Counted from the stretch's first letter, positions 8,827-18,877 are shown. The stretch is 64,000 nt of DNA from Comamonas sp. BIGb0124 (GCF_003752175.1 NZ_RJVF01000009.1:248001-312000); one strand, 5' to 3'. The notes: generated by a model from the sequence alone, not told the origin. A program made the numbers and translations.

Positions 8827-9816
8827 ATGGCTTCATCATCCAAAACAACGACATCGCCCGCCTGGCTGCGCCCGGCCGTGCGGGTGCTGGTCACCGCACT
8901 GACCGTGGCGCTGGCCGGCTGGGCGATCCTGCAATTGTGGGATCACTATGAACGCGCGCCCTGGACACGCGACGGCCGGGTGCGTGCCAACGTCGTGCAA
9001 CTGGCACCCGATGTCTCCGGTCTGGTGACCGCCGTGCATGTCGGCGACAACCAGCATGTCAAGGCGGGTGATCTGCTGTTCGAAGTCGATCGGGCCCGTT
9101 ATCTGCTGGCCGTGCGCCAGGCGCAGTCGGCACTGGATGCCCAGCGCACCGTGCTGAACCAGGCGCAACGCGAGAACAGCCGCAACAGCGGTCTGAGTGC
9201 GCTGGTTTCGCGCGAAGTGCAGGAACAGACCCGCAGCCGCGTGGAGCAGGCGCGCGCCGCCGTGGCGCAGGCCCAGGTCGCGCTCGATACGGCCGAACTC
9301 AATCTGGCGCGTGCCCAGGTCAAGGCACCCAGCGATGGCATCGTCACCAATCTCGATCTGCGGCAGGGCGCCTACGCGACCGCAGGCCATGCCGTGATGG
9401 CTCTGGTCGATCAGGACCACGTGTATGTGGAAGGCTATTTCGAGGAGACCAAGCTGCCGCGCATCCAGCTCGGCGACCGCGTGCGCGTGACGCCCATGGG
9501 CAGCGAGACGGCCCTGACGGGCACGGTGCAGAGCGTGGCGGCCGGCATCGCCGACCATGACCGCACGACGGGCGCCAATCTGCTGCCCAGCGTCAACCCG
9601 ACATTCAACTGGGTCCGCCTGGCGCAGCGCGTGCCGGTTCGCATCCAGCTCGATGCACGCGAAGGCAGGCGACTGGTGGCCGGCCAGACCGTGACGGTGC
9701 AGGTCATCGAGGGCCGTCCGCAGCCGTCGAACGACCCGCAGGGACAGGTTTCGGGGGAGCCGGCAGCGGCTGCCTCGTCGATGGCCGGCCAGGTCCGGCC
9801 CGCAAAGGGAGGATGA
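8827..9816 (+). CDS. HlyD/EmrA-type membrane fusion protein of the FUSC exporter
   Basis: A 329-residue periplasmic adaptor. One N-terminal signal-anchor helix (about residues 20-40) is followed by a biotinyl-lipoyl-like half (VSGLVTAVHVGDNQHVKAGD), a short coiled-coil hairpin (about residues 95-160) and the returning half VKAPSDGIVTNLDLRQGAY. This layout is typical of AaeA/YdhJ adaptors that bridge an inner membrane exporter to an outer membrane channel. Its stop overlaps the start of the NodT-type gene (ATGA, 9813-9816), so all three efflux parts are encoded together. Confidence 0.92.
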   Translation: MASSSKTTTSPAWLRPAVRVLVTALTVALAGWAILQLWDHYERAPWTRDGRVRANVVQLAPDVSGLVTAVHVGDNQHVKAGDLLFEVDRARYLLAVRQAQSALDAQRTVLNQAQRENSRNSGLSALVSREVQEQTRSRVEQARAAVAQAQVALDTAELNLARAQVKAPSDGIVTNLDLRQGAYATAGHAVMALVDQDHVYVEGYFEETKLPRIQLGDRVRVTPMGSETALTGTVQSVAAGIADHDRTTGANLLPSVNPTFNWVRLAQRVPVRIQLDAREGRRLVAGQTVTVQVIEGRPQPSNDPQGQVSGEPAAAASSMAGQVRPAKGG

Positions 9817-11387
9817 CCATGACCGTGTCCACTCCCTCCGTGATTCAGACGGCCGTACGCGCCGGGTCCCGCCGTTTCCGCGGCGGTCCGGACCGGCTGG
9901 CATCCACAGCCGCCCGGCCCACTGCCCTGCATCGCTTGCGCCGGCTTGTTGCTGGCCTGGGCGGTGCAGCCGTCACGGCCGCTTTGCTGGCCGCGTGCTC
10001 GACACCGCCTGTCGGCCCGGACTATCGCCAGCCGCCCGAAGCCGTCGCCAGCCAGCCGCACGCTGCATTGCCATTCGAACAGGCCTCGACCCCGGGGGGC
10101 GGCTCCCCTGTCTTTGCCGCGCAGCCCTTGCCCGATCATTGGTGGCGTCTGTACCAGGACGACCGTCTCGATGCGATCGTGCAGCAGGCCCTGGCCCACA
10201 ACACCGACCTGCGGGTGGCCTTGGCCCATCTGGAGAGCGCACAGGCCCGCATCGACGAAGCCGAGGGCGGAACCCGGCCCACGGCCAGCGTGTCGGGCGG
10301 GCCCAGCTACGGCCATGTCTCCGGTCTATCCGAGCTGCAGCCCGGTTATGTGCCCCCCAACGCCTATCACTACAGCGCCGGCGCCGGCCTGTCCTATCAG
10401 GTCGATCTGTTTGGCCAGATCCGGCGAGGCATCGAAGCCGCGCAGGCGGGCGGGCAGGCCGCGCAGGCTGCCGTCGATCTCGCCCGCGTCAACGTGGCAG
10501 CCGCCACGACCCGCGCCTATCTCGACATCTGTTCGGCCAATCTCCGGCTGGCTTCCGCGCGCCGTTCGCTCGCGCTCCAGCAGGAAGCCCTGGGCGTCAA
10601 CGAACAACTGCAGCAGGCCGGCCGCGCCGCCTCGATCGATGTCTCGCGGGCGCGCAGTCAACTGGGGCAACTCGAAGCCGCTCTGCCGCCCTTGCGGGCT
10701 CAGCGGCAGGGCGCGCTCTACCGGCTGGCGACACTCAGCGGTCGACTGCCGCAGGACTTTCCGCGCGAGGTTCAGGACTGTGCCGCGCCGCCGGCCATCG
10801 CCAGCCAGATCCCCGTCGGCGACGGTGCGCAACTGCTGCGCCGCCGGCCCGACATCCGGCAGGCCGAGCGGCAACTGGCCGAGGCCACGGCACGCATCGG
10901 CGTGGCCACTGCGGACCTCTATCCCAAAATCACCCTCGGCCTGTCCGCTTCATCGGCCGGATTGGCGAGCGGTTTTGGACGAGGCGACACTTTTTCCTGG
11001 AGCCTGGGCCCGCTGGTGTCGTGGACCCTGCCCAACACCGGCGTCGCGCAGGCCCGTATCGCCCAGTCGGAGGCCGGCACGCGTGCCGCGCTGGCCACCT
11101 TCGACGGCACGGTGCTCAACGCCCTGCGCGAGACCGAAACGGCGCTCAATGCCTATGCGCAGGAGCTGGACCGCCGAGCCGCGCTGCAGGCCGCACGCGA
11201 CCAGGCCGCCGAGGTGGCCGATCAGGCGCGCGCGCTGTACCGCGGCGGGCGAAGCGGCTATCTCGATGCGCTCGATGCGGACCGTGGACTGGCCACGGCC
11301 CAGGCCGCGCTGGCCGCTTCCGATGCACAACTGGCCGACGACCAGGTCACGCTGTTCCTGGCGCTGGGCGGCGGCTGGCAGCCCTGA
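9813..11387 (+). CDS. NodT-family outer membrane efflux lipoprotein (TolC-like)
   Basis: A 524-residue outer membrane factor. A lipobox LLAAC puts the acylated cysteine at C62, followed by STPPVGPDYRQPP, a conserved opening of RND/NodT outer membrane subunits. Two OEP repeats follow (about residues 120-310 and 330-515), each with long helices that build the periplasmic tunnel. The signal region is unusually long, about 40 residues before the hydrophobic stretch, so the true start could lie downstream, although no better ATG is visible. It completes the MarR-FUSC-DUF1656-HlyD-NodT operon. Confidence 0.9.
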   Translation: MTMTVSTPSVIQTAVRAGSRRFRGGPDRLASTAARPTALHRLRRLVAGLGGAAVTAALLAACSTPPVGPDYRQPPEAVASQPHAALPFEQASTPGGGSPVFAAQPLPDHWWRLYQDDRLDAIVQQALAHNTDLRVALAHLESAQARIDEAEGGTRPTASVSGGPSYGHVSGLSELQPGYVPPNAYHYSAGAGLSYQVDLFGQIRRGIEAAQAGGQAAQAAVDLARVNVAAATTRAYLDICSANLRLASARRSLALQQEALGVNEQLQQAGRAASIDVSRARSQLGQLEAALPPLRAQRQGALYRLATLSGRLPQDFPREVQDCAAPPAIASQIPVGDGAQLLRRRPDIRQAERQLAEATARIGVATADLYPKITLGLSASSAGLASGFGRGDTFSWSLGPLVSWTLPNTGVAQARIAQSEAGTRAALATFDGTVLNALRETETALNAYAQELDRRAALQAARDQAAEVADQARALYRGGRSGYLDALDADRGLATAQAALAASDAQLADDQVTLFLALGGGWQP

Positions 11388-11417
11388 GCGCTCCGGCGGC
11401 CTCGGGGCCGTCCGTGC

Positions 11418-12974
<1,557 letters not shown>

Positions 12975-13221
12975 ATCGGGGTCTCGGCGCAGGGTCGCCT
13001 GCGAGCGAGGCCGGTCTTTCGGGTTGGATGACGGGGAGGGCGAAGCCGACCGTAGCGGGTGCGGCTTCATGGCAGCCGTCACCGTTGCGCCGAGGCGGGG
13101 GGCGGCTTCCAGGTCCGCGCAGATGTCGTTTGGACCACCCCGCATCATAAAACCTCGTGCCCGCGAGGGCATCCGCGGCCCGAGAGGCCCAGCGTGCCGC
13201 ACATCATCCGGAAAGCGGACG

Positions 13222-13252
13222 AAAAAAAACCCGACTCGTGAGAGTCGGGTTT
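13222..13252 (-). terminator. Rho-independent terminator (minus strand) of a candidate small RNA
   Basis: The stem CCCGACTC/GAGTCGGG (13230-13237 with 13242-13249) has a GTGA loop and is extended by A-T pairs. Read on the minus strand it is followed by eight U residues, a textbook intrinsic terminator. No minus-strand protein gene ends here, so it should belong to the short transcript starting near 13333. Confidence 0.85.
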
Positions 13253-13334
13253 AAATCCACCATTGGAGGGTGGAGGAGACAACTGGGGCATCACCGGGTT
13301 TCCACAAAATTCTGAAAATTCGGTAATGCGATGG
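13222..13334 (-). ncRNA. Candidate small RNA (about 110 nt) with a CU-rich hairpin loop
   Basis: A minus-strand promoter (13340-13368) and a strong intrinsic terminator (13222-13252) bracket about 110 nt with no convincing protein gene. The predicted RNA contains GUCUCCUCCACC and a hairpin TCCACC-CTCCAAT-GGTGGA (13256-13274) that exposes CUCC in its loop. Such motifs can pair with Shine-Dalgarno sequences, as in CU-rich 'cuckoo'-type regulatory RNAs. A duplicated GAATTTT lies near the 5' end. It could instead be an attenuated leader of ilvA, but it has no leader peptide rich in Ile, Val, Leu or Thr. I cannot match it to a named family. Confidence 0.6.
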
Positions 13335-13339
13335 AGCTA

Positions 13340-13368
13340 AGTATAAACCCGTGTTTTTTGCAACGCAA
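13340..13368 (-). promoter_or_regulatory. Minus-strand promoter of the candidate small RNA
   Basis: On the minus strand a -35 TTGCGT (13368-13363) is separated by exactly 17 bp from a -10 TATACT (13345-13340). Spacing and sequence are close to the sigma-70 consensus, and the terminator lies about 110 bp downstream. Confidence 0.65.
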
Positions 13369-13507
13369 CATCTTCTTTCGGCCACGGAATGGTCCGGGCA
13401 TCGCTGTTGCGTGAAACGCACAGACCCGACTCTTGTCACAATACGGGCCTCGCGGATCCCCGGTCGGGATCCTCTTCAGATACCTGTACGGAACAAGCGG
13501 AGTCGCC

Positions 13508-13969
13508 ATGAGCAACACCATGGAATGCAGTGTGAGCTGGACGGGGGCCTCGGGCACCCGTTCCGGCATGGGTTTTGTGGCGGAGACCGGGAGTGGCCAT
13601 GTGGTCGCCATGGACGGCGCCCCCGATGCGGCCAAGCCCGAGAACGGCGGACGCAACCAGGCCCCACGGCCCATGGAACTGCTGCTGGCCGGCGCGGGCG
13701 GTTGCACGGCCTACGATGTGGTCCTCATCCTCAAGCGCGGTCGCCACGACGTGCGCGGCTGCACCGTGCAGATCCAGGCCGAGCGGGCCGAGGTCGACCC
13801 CAAGGTCTTCACCCGCATCAACCTGCACTTCGTGGTCACCGGCCGCGGCCTGCCGGCGGCAGCCGTGGAGCGCGCGATCCATATGAGCCACGAAAAATAC
13901 TGCTCGGCCACCATCATGCTGGCCAAGACCGCCGAGGTGGGCACCAGCTTCGAGCTGCGCGAGGATTGA
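13508..13969 (+). CDS. OsmC/YhfA-family protein
   Basis: A 153-residue protein. GAGGCTAYD (C66) and HEKYCSAT (C132) supply the two redox cysteines of the OsmC/Ohr fold, and the overall pattern is closest to the YhfA subgroup. OsmC and Ohr proteins reduce organic hydroperoxides, but the physiological role of YhfA-like members is less certain. ATG 13508 is used because homology begins at MSNTMECSVSWTG. It is transcribed away from the candidate small RNA. The next gene is the porin, 329 nt downstream with its own leader, so this is probably a single-gene transcript. Confidence 0.88.
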   Translation: MSNTMECSVSWTGASGTRSGMGFVAETGSGHVVAMDGAPDAAKPENGGRNQAPRPMELLLAGAGGCTAYDVVLILKRGRHDVRGCTVQIQAERAEVDPKVFTRINLHFVVTGRGLPAAAVERAIHMSHEKYCSATIMLAKTAEVGTSFELRED

Positions 13970-14298
13970 TCGAACGTGGCGTCCACGCCACCTCGCGTGG
14001 AGTCGAGAAAGTTGCGTCAACTCGTTGTCACACAAGGTTTGTAGGTATTGACTGACACGGGCGAGGCTTGCATTGAGGCTGGTTTCGAAGGTGCGTCAAA
14101 AGGCTGTTGCACAGTCGCAACAAATCGCTTGGGCCATGTCCAAAAGGCTTGGCCAAATCGCAGTGGGTCTGTTGCAATAGCATCAACTTCCGAAAAGGAG
14201 GTTGGCCCGGGGTACCGGTGTTGCGGGGATTTGCACCAAGTGGCGAGCTCTGCATCAAAGGCGCCGGCGCCCCATGTTTAACCTTGGAGAATTCTGTA
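13970..14298 (+). promoter_or_regulatory. Long regulatory region upstream of the porin gene
   Basis: These 329 nt hold no gene. A TTGACT at 14048-14053 is the best -35, but its possible -10 elements (TGCATT after 15 bp, CATTGA after 17 bp) are poor. Downstream come a perfect inverted repeat TGTTGC-ACAGTC-GCAACA (14105-14122), a further TGTTGCAA near 14170, and several TTGGCC-type words (TTGGGCCA, TTGGCCAA, TTGGCCC). AAGGAGG at 14199-14205 is a strong ribosome-binding-like sequence but lies too far from the porin ATG. The region probably forms a structured 5' leader. Confidence 0.5.
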
Positions 14299-15288
14299 AT
14301 GAAAAAATCCCTGATCGCCCTGGCCGTGCTGGCCGCTTCCGGCGCCGCGATGGCTCAGTCGTCCGTTACTCTGTACGGCCGCGCTGACGTGAACTACACC
14401 TGGGACAACTACGGTACCCCCGGCTTCAAGCAAAACTCCGGTGGTCTGGGCGGCTCGCGCATCGGCTTCCGCGGCGTGGAAGACCTGGGCAACGGCCTGA
14501 AGGCTGGCTTCGTGGTCGAAACCGGCTACAACGTTGACTCCACCTCCACGGCTACCAGCCTGGGCAACCGTCAATCGTTCCTGTCGCTGTCCGGCGGCTT
14601 CGGTGAACTGCGCTTCGGCCGTCAGTACACCCTGAACGACGTGTTCGCTGGCACCTACGGCGGCGCCCATGGCACCGTGTGGAGCAACGCTGGTACCGTG
14701 ATTTCCTCCAACGGCACCCGCAACAGCAACGCTGCGACCTACATCTCGCCCAACTTCAGCGGCTTCAAGGTCACTGCACAAGCTGCGACCAAGGAAGAGT
14801 ACACCGACGCAGTTGGCGGCGGCAGCCGTGCTCCCTACGCCCTGGGTCTGGACTACGCAAATGGTCCCGTCGGCATCGGCTTCACCGCTTCCAAGAACGG
14901 TGTTGCTGGCGATGACGCCATCTACCAAATCGGTGGTTCCTACAACTTCGGCCCCGTTGCTCTGATCGCTGCTTACGAGTACGACAAGAACAAGGACGAC
15001 GAAGCCGCTTACACCGCCGGTGTGAAGGTTCCCCTGGGCGCCACCACCATCCGCGCCACCTACGGCGTGGTTGACCAAGCTTCCGCAGCCTCTGGCCGTA
15101 GCGGTTCGCAATCCCTGTTCCTGGGCCAAAAGGTCAAGGTTGCAGGTCTGGGCGCCGACTACAAGCTGTCCAAGCGCAGCACCGTGTACGCTGGCTACGC
15201 CTACGTGAAGGGCGAAACCGGTTCCGCTGCTACCGACGGCAAGAAGACTCTGAACCAAGTCATCGTTGGTTTCGACCACTGGTTCTAA
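14299..15288 (+). CDS. General outer membrane porin (Gram-negative porin, Burkholderiales type)
   Basis: A 329-residue precursor. The signal peptide MKKSLIALAVLAASGAAMA is cleaved before Q20, and mature QSSVTLYGRADVNYTW is typical of Comamonadaceae/Bordetella porins. The chain shows alternating beta-strand patterns, and the last residues DHWF end in the C-terminal phenylalanine needed for outer membrane insertion. It forms trimeric pores for small hydrophilic solutes. Codon choice differs from its neighbours, with many GCT, GGT, GTT and AAC, consistent with very high expression. Upstream GGAGAATTCTGTA provides the ribosome binding site. A strong terminator follows. Confidence 0.95.
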   Translation: MKKSLIALAVLAASGAAMAQSSVTLYGRADVNYTWDNYGTPGFKQNSGGLGGSRIGFRGVEDLGNGLKAGFVVETGYNVDSTSTATSLGNRQSFLSLSGGFGELRFGRQYTLNDVFAGTYGGAHGTVWSNAGTVISSNGTRNSNAATYISPNFSGFKVTAQAATKEEYTDAVGGGSRAPYALGLDYANGPVGIGFTASKNGVAGDDAIYQIGGSYNFGPVALIAAYEYDKNKDDEAAYTAGVKVPLGATTIRATYGVVDQASAASGRSGSQSLFLGQKVKVAGLGADYKLSKRSTVYAGYAYVKGETGSAATDGKKTLNQVIVGFDHWF

Positions 15289-15327
15289 ATTCCGCGCAGG
15301 CCTCGTGCCTGCCTGGATTTGAAACCT

Positions 15328-15362
15328 CAAAAACCGCCAGTCTCCGGACTGGCGGTTTTTTT
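15328..15362 (+). terminator. Rho-independent terminator of the porin gene
   Basis: CCGCCAGTC (15334-15342) pairs with GACTGGCGG (15347-15355) around a TCCG loop and is followed by seven T. An A-run on the other side would allow some function on the minus strand. Confidence 0.95.
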
Positions 15363-15409
15363 ATTGCATGATCGCCCGGTCAAGGGTCTCTTTTGAAGGA
15401 CAGGCAGAC

Positions 15410-16639
15410 ATGCTCAATGGCTTGTGGCTGGCATTTTTTCTGGTGGCGGCCGTGTCCGGCTTGGCGCAGTGGCTGGTGGGCGGGCAACCGCAGGTGTTCG
15501 CCGCCATGGTCGCCAGCCTGTTCGCCATGGCCCGGCTGGCCGTCGAGGTCATGGTGCTGCTGTTCGGCACGCTCACGCTGTGGCTGGGCGTGCTCCGCAT
15601 TGCCGAAAAAGCCGGTGTGGTCGAGTGGCTGTCGCGTTTGCTGGCCCCGCTCTTCAAACGCCTGATGCCCGAGGTCCCTTCCGGCCATCCGGCGCTGGGC
15701 CTGATCACGCTGAATTTCGCGGCCAATGGCCTGGGCTTGGACAACGCGGCCACGCCGATCGGTCTCAAGGCCATGCGGGCGCTGCAAACGCTCAACCCGA
15801 GCACCACCACGGCCAGCAATGCGCAGATCCTGTTCCTGGTGCTCAATGCCTCCTCGCTCACGCTGCTGCCGGTTTCCATCTTCATGTACCGGGCCCAGCA
15901 GGGGGCGCCCGACCCGACCCTGGTGTTCCTGCCGATCTTGCTGGCGACCAGTGCCTCGACCCTGGCCGGCCTGCTGAGCGTGGCCTGGATGCAGCGCCTG
16001 CGCCTGTGGGACCCGGTGGTGCTGGCCTGGCTGGGCGGTGGCGCCCTGGTGCTGGGCGGTTTCATGGGGGTGCTGGCCACGCTGTCGGCCGCCGCGCTGG
16101 CCACGCTGTCGTCGCTGCTGGGCAATCTGGTGCTCTTCGGGCTCATCGTCGTGTTCCTGGCCATCGGGGCTTGGCGGCGGATACCGGTCTACGAGACCTT
16201 TGTCGAAGGCGCCAAGGAGGGCTTCGACGTGGCCAGGAACCTGCTGCCCTACCTGGTGGCCATGCTGTGCGCCGTCGGCGTGCTGCGGGCTTCCGGTGCG
16301 CTGGACGTGGTGCTCGGCGGCATGCGGTGGGCGGTCGAAGCCCTGGGGCTGGACAGCCGTTTTGTCGATGCCCTGCCGGTTGCGCTGACCAAGCCCTTCT
16401 CCGGCAGTGCCGCGCGTGCCCTGTTGATCGAGACCATGCAGACCCATGGCGTGGACAGCTTTGCCGCACTGGTCGCCGCCACGATGCAAGGCAGTACCGA
16501 GACGACTTTTTATGTGCTGGCGGTTTACTTCGGCGCCGTGGGCTTGCAGCGTGCCCGCCATGCCGTAGGCTGTGCGCTGCTGGCGGACCTGGCGGGCGTG
16601 GTGGCCTCGATCGCCGTGTGCTACTGGTTCTTTGCCTGA
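15410..16639 (+). CDS. Nucleoside-recognition-domain membrane protein, SpmA-SpmB type fusion
   Basis: A 409-residue polytopic membrane protein made of two related halves, each about 190 residues and similar to a spore maturation protein (SpmA then SpmB, PF07670). LITLNFAANGLGLDNAATPIG is the SpmA signature and TKPFSGSAARALLIE with MQGSTETTFYVLAVYFG is the SpmB signature. In Bacillus these are separate genes; fused forms are common in non-sporulating proteobacteria, where the role is unknown and nucleoside or small-molecule transport is only suggested. ATG 15410 is preferred, with AAGGACAGG upstream; an in-frame ATG exists at 15368 just after the porin terminator. Confidence 0.85.
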   Translation: MLNGLWLAFFLVAAVSGLAQWLVGGQPQVFAAMVASLFAMARLAVEVMVLLFGTLTLWLGVLRIAEKAGVVEWLSRLLAPLFKRLMPEVPSGHPALGLITLNFAANGLGLDNAATPIGLKAMRALQTLNPSTTTASNAQILFLVLNASSLTLLPVSIFMYRAQQGAPDPTLVFLPILLATSASTLAGLLSVAWMQRLRLWDPVVLAWLGGGALVLGGFMGVLATLSAAALATLSSLLGNLVLFGLIVVFLAIGAWRRIPVYETFVEGAKEGFDVARNLLPYLVAMLCAVGVLRASGALDVVLGGMRWAVEALGLDSRFVDALPVALTKPFSGSAARALLIETMQTHGVDSFAALVAATMQGSTETTFYVLAVYFGAVGLQRARHAVGCALLADLAGVVASIAVCYWFFA

Positions 16640-16724
16640 CGCCGGTCCGGTCGCCGGTAGGGGGGATGTCCGTGTCGGTGGAGGATGCACATCCCTCTGA
16701 AATCGATGATTTCCAGAGTCTGAA

Positions 16725-16740
16725 ATGCTATCTCTAGCAT
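16725..16740 (+). promoter_or_regulatory. Inverted repeat upstream of the 5'-nucleotidase gene
   Basis: ATGCTA-TCTC-TAGCAT is a perfect 6-bp inverted repeat about 75 nt before the start codon, in a locally AT-richer stretch. It may be an operator, but no regulator can be named. Confidence 0.3.
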
Positions 16741-16813
16741 AGTGAGTGATTCACAACCGTGTCATCAAGTGGCTGCACCATTTCAGTTCTGTAAACCATG
16801 AGGACTGAACACC

Positions 16814-18790
16814 ATGAGGGTGAAGCATCTGAACGAGGGGATCGAATCGCGCCGCCTGCCCGGACGCCTGGGCTGGACGATCGGCGCAACGCTGCTGGCC
16901 AGCGCGGTGCTGGTCGCCTGTGGCGGCGGTGACAACGACGACGACAATACGGGCGGCACGCAGCCCCCGGTGACCGCCGAGCCCTTGTCGCTCACGATCC
17001 TGCACATCAACGACCATCACTCCACGCTCGACAGCAAGAGCAAGGCGCTGCAACTGACGAACGCGGCCGGTGAACGGGTGGCGGTCACGGTCGATGCCGC
17101 CGGCTTTCCCCGTGTCACCCAAGCCATCGAGGAGCTCGCTGCGGCATCCCCCAACGTGCTCAAGCTGCACGCCGGCGATGCCTTGAGCGGCACCCCCTAC
17201 TTTGCCCGTGCGGGCGGGGTCGGCGAGGCCGACGCGGCCATGATGAACACCGTGTGTTTCGATGCCTTCACCCTGGGCAACCACGAGTTCGACAAGGGCG
17301 ATACGTCGCTCAAGTCGTTCCTCGACCTGCTGCATGCCGGTGCCTGCAAGACGCCGGTGCTCAGCGCCAACGTTCAGTTCGGTGCGAACTCGGCCCTGGC
17401 CAGCAGCAAGGCACCGGGTTTGGTCCAGCCCTACACGGTCGTCGAGCGCGGAGGCCAGAAGATCGGTCTCGTGGGCCTGACGATTGCCGGCAAGACCAAG
17501 GAGTCGTCCAGCCCCGATGCCGACACGACGTTTGAAGACGAGGCCACGGCCGCGCAGCGCGCCATCGATGCGCTGCAGTCGCAGGGCGTCAACAAGATCG
17601 TGGTGATGAGCCACATCGGTTACGCCTACGACAAGGAAATCATCCCCAAGCTCTCCGGTGTGGATGTGGTGGTGGGCGGCGATTCGCACACCCTGCTGGG
17701 GCCGGACAGCCTGGCGACCTATGGCGTGGGCACGCCTGGCGGTGCCTATGCCGAGCCGCTCAAGAACAAGGACAACGAGACCGTGTGTGTCGCCCAAGCC
17801 TGGGAGTACGCGCAGGTGGTCGGTGAACTGCGTGTCGATTTCGACGCGCAGGGCCGCGTGACGCAGTGCGCGGGCACTCCCCATGTGCTCATCGGCGACG
17901 ACTTCAAGATCGGCACCACGGCCGTGACCGAGGCCGACCGCGTAGCCATCGTGAAGGACATCGCGGCCAGCGGTTTCCTGCGCGTGACGGCTCCCGATGC
18001 GGCGGCTGCCGCCGTGCTGGCCCCCTTCAAGGCCAAGGTCGATCAGTTCAAGGCCTCGGTGGTCGCGACGGCACCGGTGGAGCTGTGCTCGCGCCGGGTG
18101 CCGGGTGGCGTGGGGTCGGTCGATTACACGCGCTCCAGCGCAGCCTGTACCGCCGAAGGGCTGGTCAACGTGCGCGGCGGCGACATCCAGCAACTGGTGG
18201 CCCAGGCCTACCTCGAGATCGGCAACCGCGACTACGGCGGGGCCGACATCAGCCTGCAGAGCGGCGGCGGCGTGCGTGTGCCGCTGCTCGGCAACGTGAC
18301 CGCTGCCGACGTCATCACCGTGCTGCCGTTCGACAACAAGCTGTGGCGCATGGACGTGACCGGCGCCGAAGCCAAGGCGATGGTCGAGGATGGACTGGAT
18401 GCCGTCTTCAAGACCGGTGGCGCGTCGGGTCCCTATCCCTACGCGGGGGGTCTGCGCTGGAAGGTGGATGCCACTCAGGCCAAGGGCGCACGCGCCAGCA
18501 ACGTGGAAGTCTTCGACGGCGCGACCCGCACCTGGGGCCCGCTGAACCTGACCAAGACCTACCGCCTGTTCGTGTTGAGCTTCAATGCCACCGGCGGCGA
18601 CGGCTACACCACGCTGGCCAATGTGCCCGAGGCGCGCCGCTCGGACGTGGGCGTGCAGGATGCCGACGTGCTGCAGAGCTACATCGACAGCCTGCCGCGC
18701 AACGGTGCCGGCCTGCCGGTGATGAGCCGCCTCGACGCCTCGCTCTACAGCACCCAGTCGTTCATCGGCCCGGTCGCTCCGCCCAAGTAA
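16814..18790 (+). CDS. 5'-nucleotidase / metallophosphatase lipoprotein (UshA/NadN-like)
   Basis: A 658-residue exported enzyme. A hydrophobic stretch ending LVAC gives a lipobox with C36, followed by an Asp/Gly-rich linker. LHINDHHS (about residues 60-67), TLGNHEFDKG, MSHIGYAYD and GGDSHT are the metal-binding motifs of the calcineurin-like N-terminal domain. The C-terminal 5'-nucleotidase domain (about residues 400-650) has RGGDIQQLV and the NATGGDGY substrate-binding segment. It likely dephosphorylates extracellular nucleotides in the periplasm to salvage nucleosides and phosphate. It stands alone and is convergent with the amidase. Confidence 0.92.
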   Translation: MRVKHLNEGIESRRLPGRLGWTIGATLLASAVLVACGGGDNDDDNTGGTQPPVTAEPLSLTILHINDHHSTLDSKSKALQLTNAAGERVAVTVDAAGFPRVTQAIEELAAASPNVLKLHAGDALSGTPYFARAGGVGEADAAMMNTVCFDAFTLGNHEFDKGDTSLKSFLDLLHAGACKTPVLSANVQFGANSALASSKAPGLVQPYTVVERGGQKIGLVGLTIAGKTKESSSPDADTTFEDEATAAQRAIDALQSQGVNKIVVMSHIGYAYDKEIIPKLSGVDVVVGGDSHTLLGPDSLATYGVGTPGGAYAEPLKNKDNETVCVAQAWEYAQVVGELRVDFDAQGRVTQCAGTPHVLIGDDFKIGTTAVTEADRVAIVKDIAASGFLRVTAPDAAAAAVLAPFKAKVDQFKASVVATAPVELCSRRVPGGVGSVDYTRSSAACTAEGLVNVRGGDIQQLVAQAYLEIGNRDYGGADISLQSGGGVRVPLLGNVTAADVITVLPFDNKLWRMDVTGAEAKAMVEDGLDAVFKTGGASGPYPYAGGLRWKVDATQAKGARASNVEVFDGATRTWGPLNLTKTYRLFVLSFNATGGDGYTTLANVPEARRSDVGVQDADVLQSYIDSLPRNGAGLPVMSRLDASLYSTQSFIGPVAPPK

Positions 18791-18817
18791 GGGCAGGGCA
18801 TCGACCGTCGATTCCCG

Positions 18818-18838
18818 GGCGAGCCCTCGAGGCTCGCC
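18818..18838. terminator. Hairpin between convergent genes, probable bidirectional terminator
   Basis: A perfect 8-bp stem GGCGAGCC/GGCTCGCC (18818-18825 with 18831-18838) has a CTCGA loop. It lies in the 87-nt gap between two convergent genes and lacks a T-run, so termination would be factor-assisted or weak. Confidence 0.5.
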
Positions 18839-18877
18839 GTCCGGTCGCACTGAGCGTGGACCGGATCTCTGCGGCCA

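Noticed and set aside
13251-13439. 62-residue minus-strand open frame
   Set aside because: It overlaps the candidate small RNA and its promoter, lacks a ribosome binding site, and its composition resembles non-coding sequence.
16740-16800. Pho box upstream of the 5'-nucleotidase
   Set aside because: GTGTCATCAAGTGGCTGCACC loosely resembles a CTGTCAT repeat, but the second half-site is too poor to claim PhoB control.
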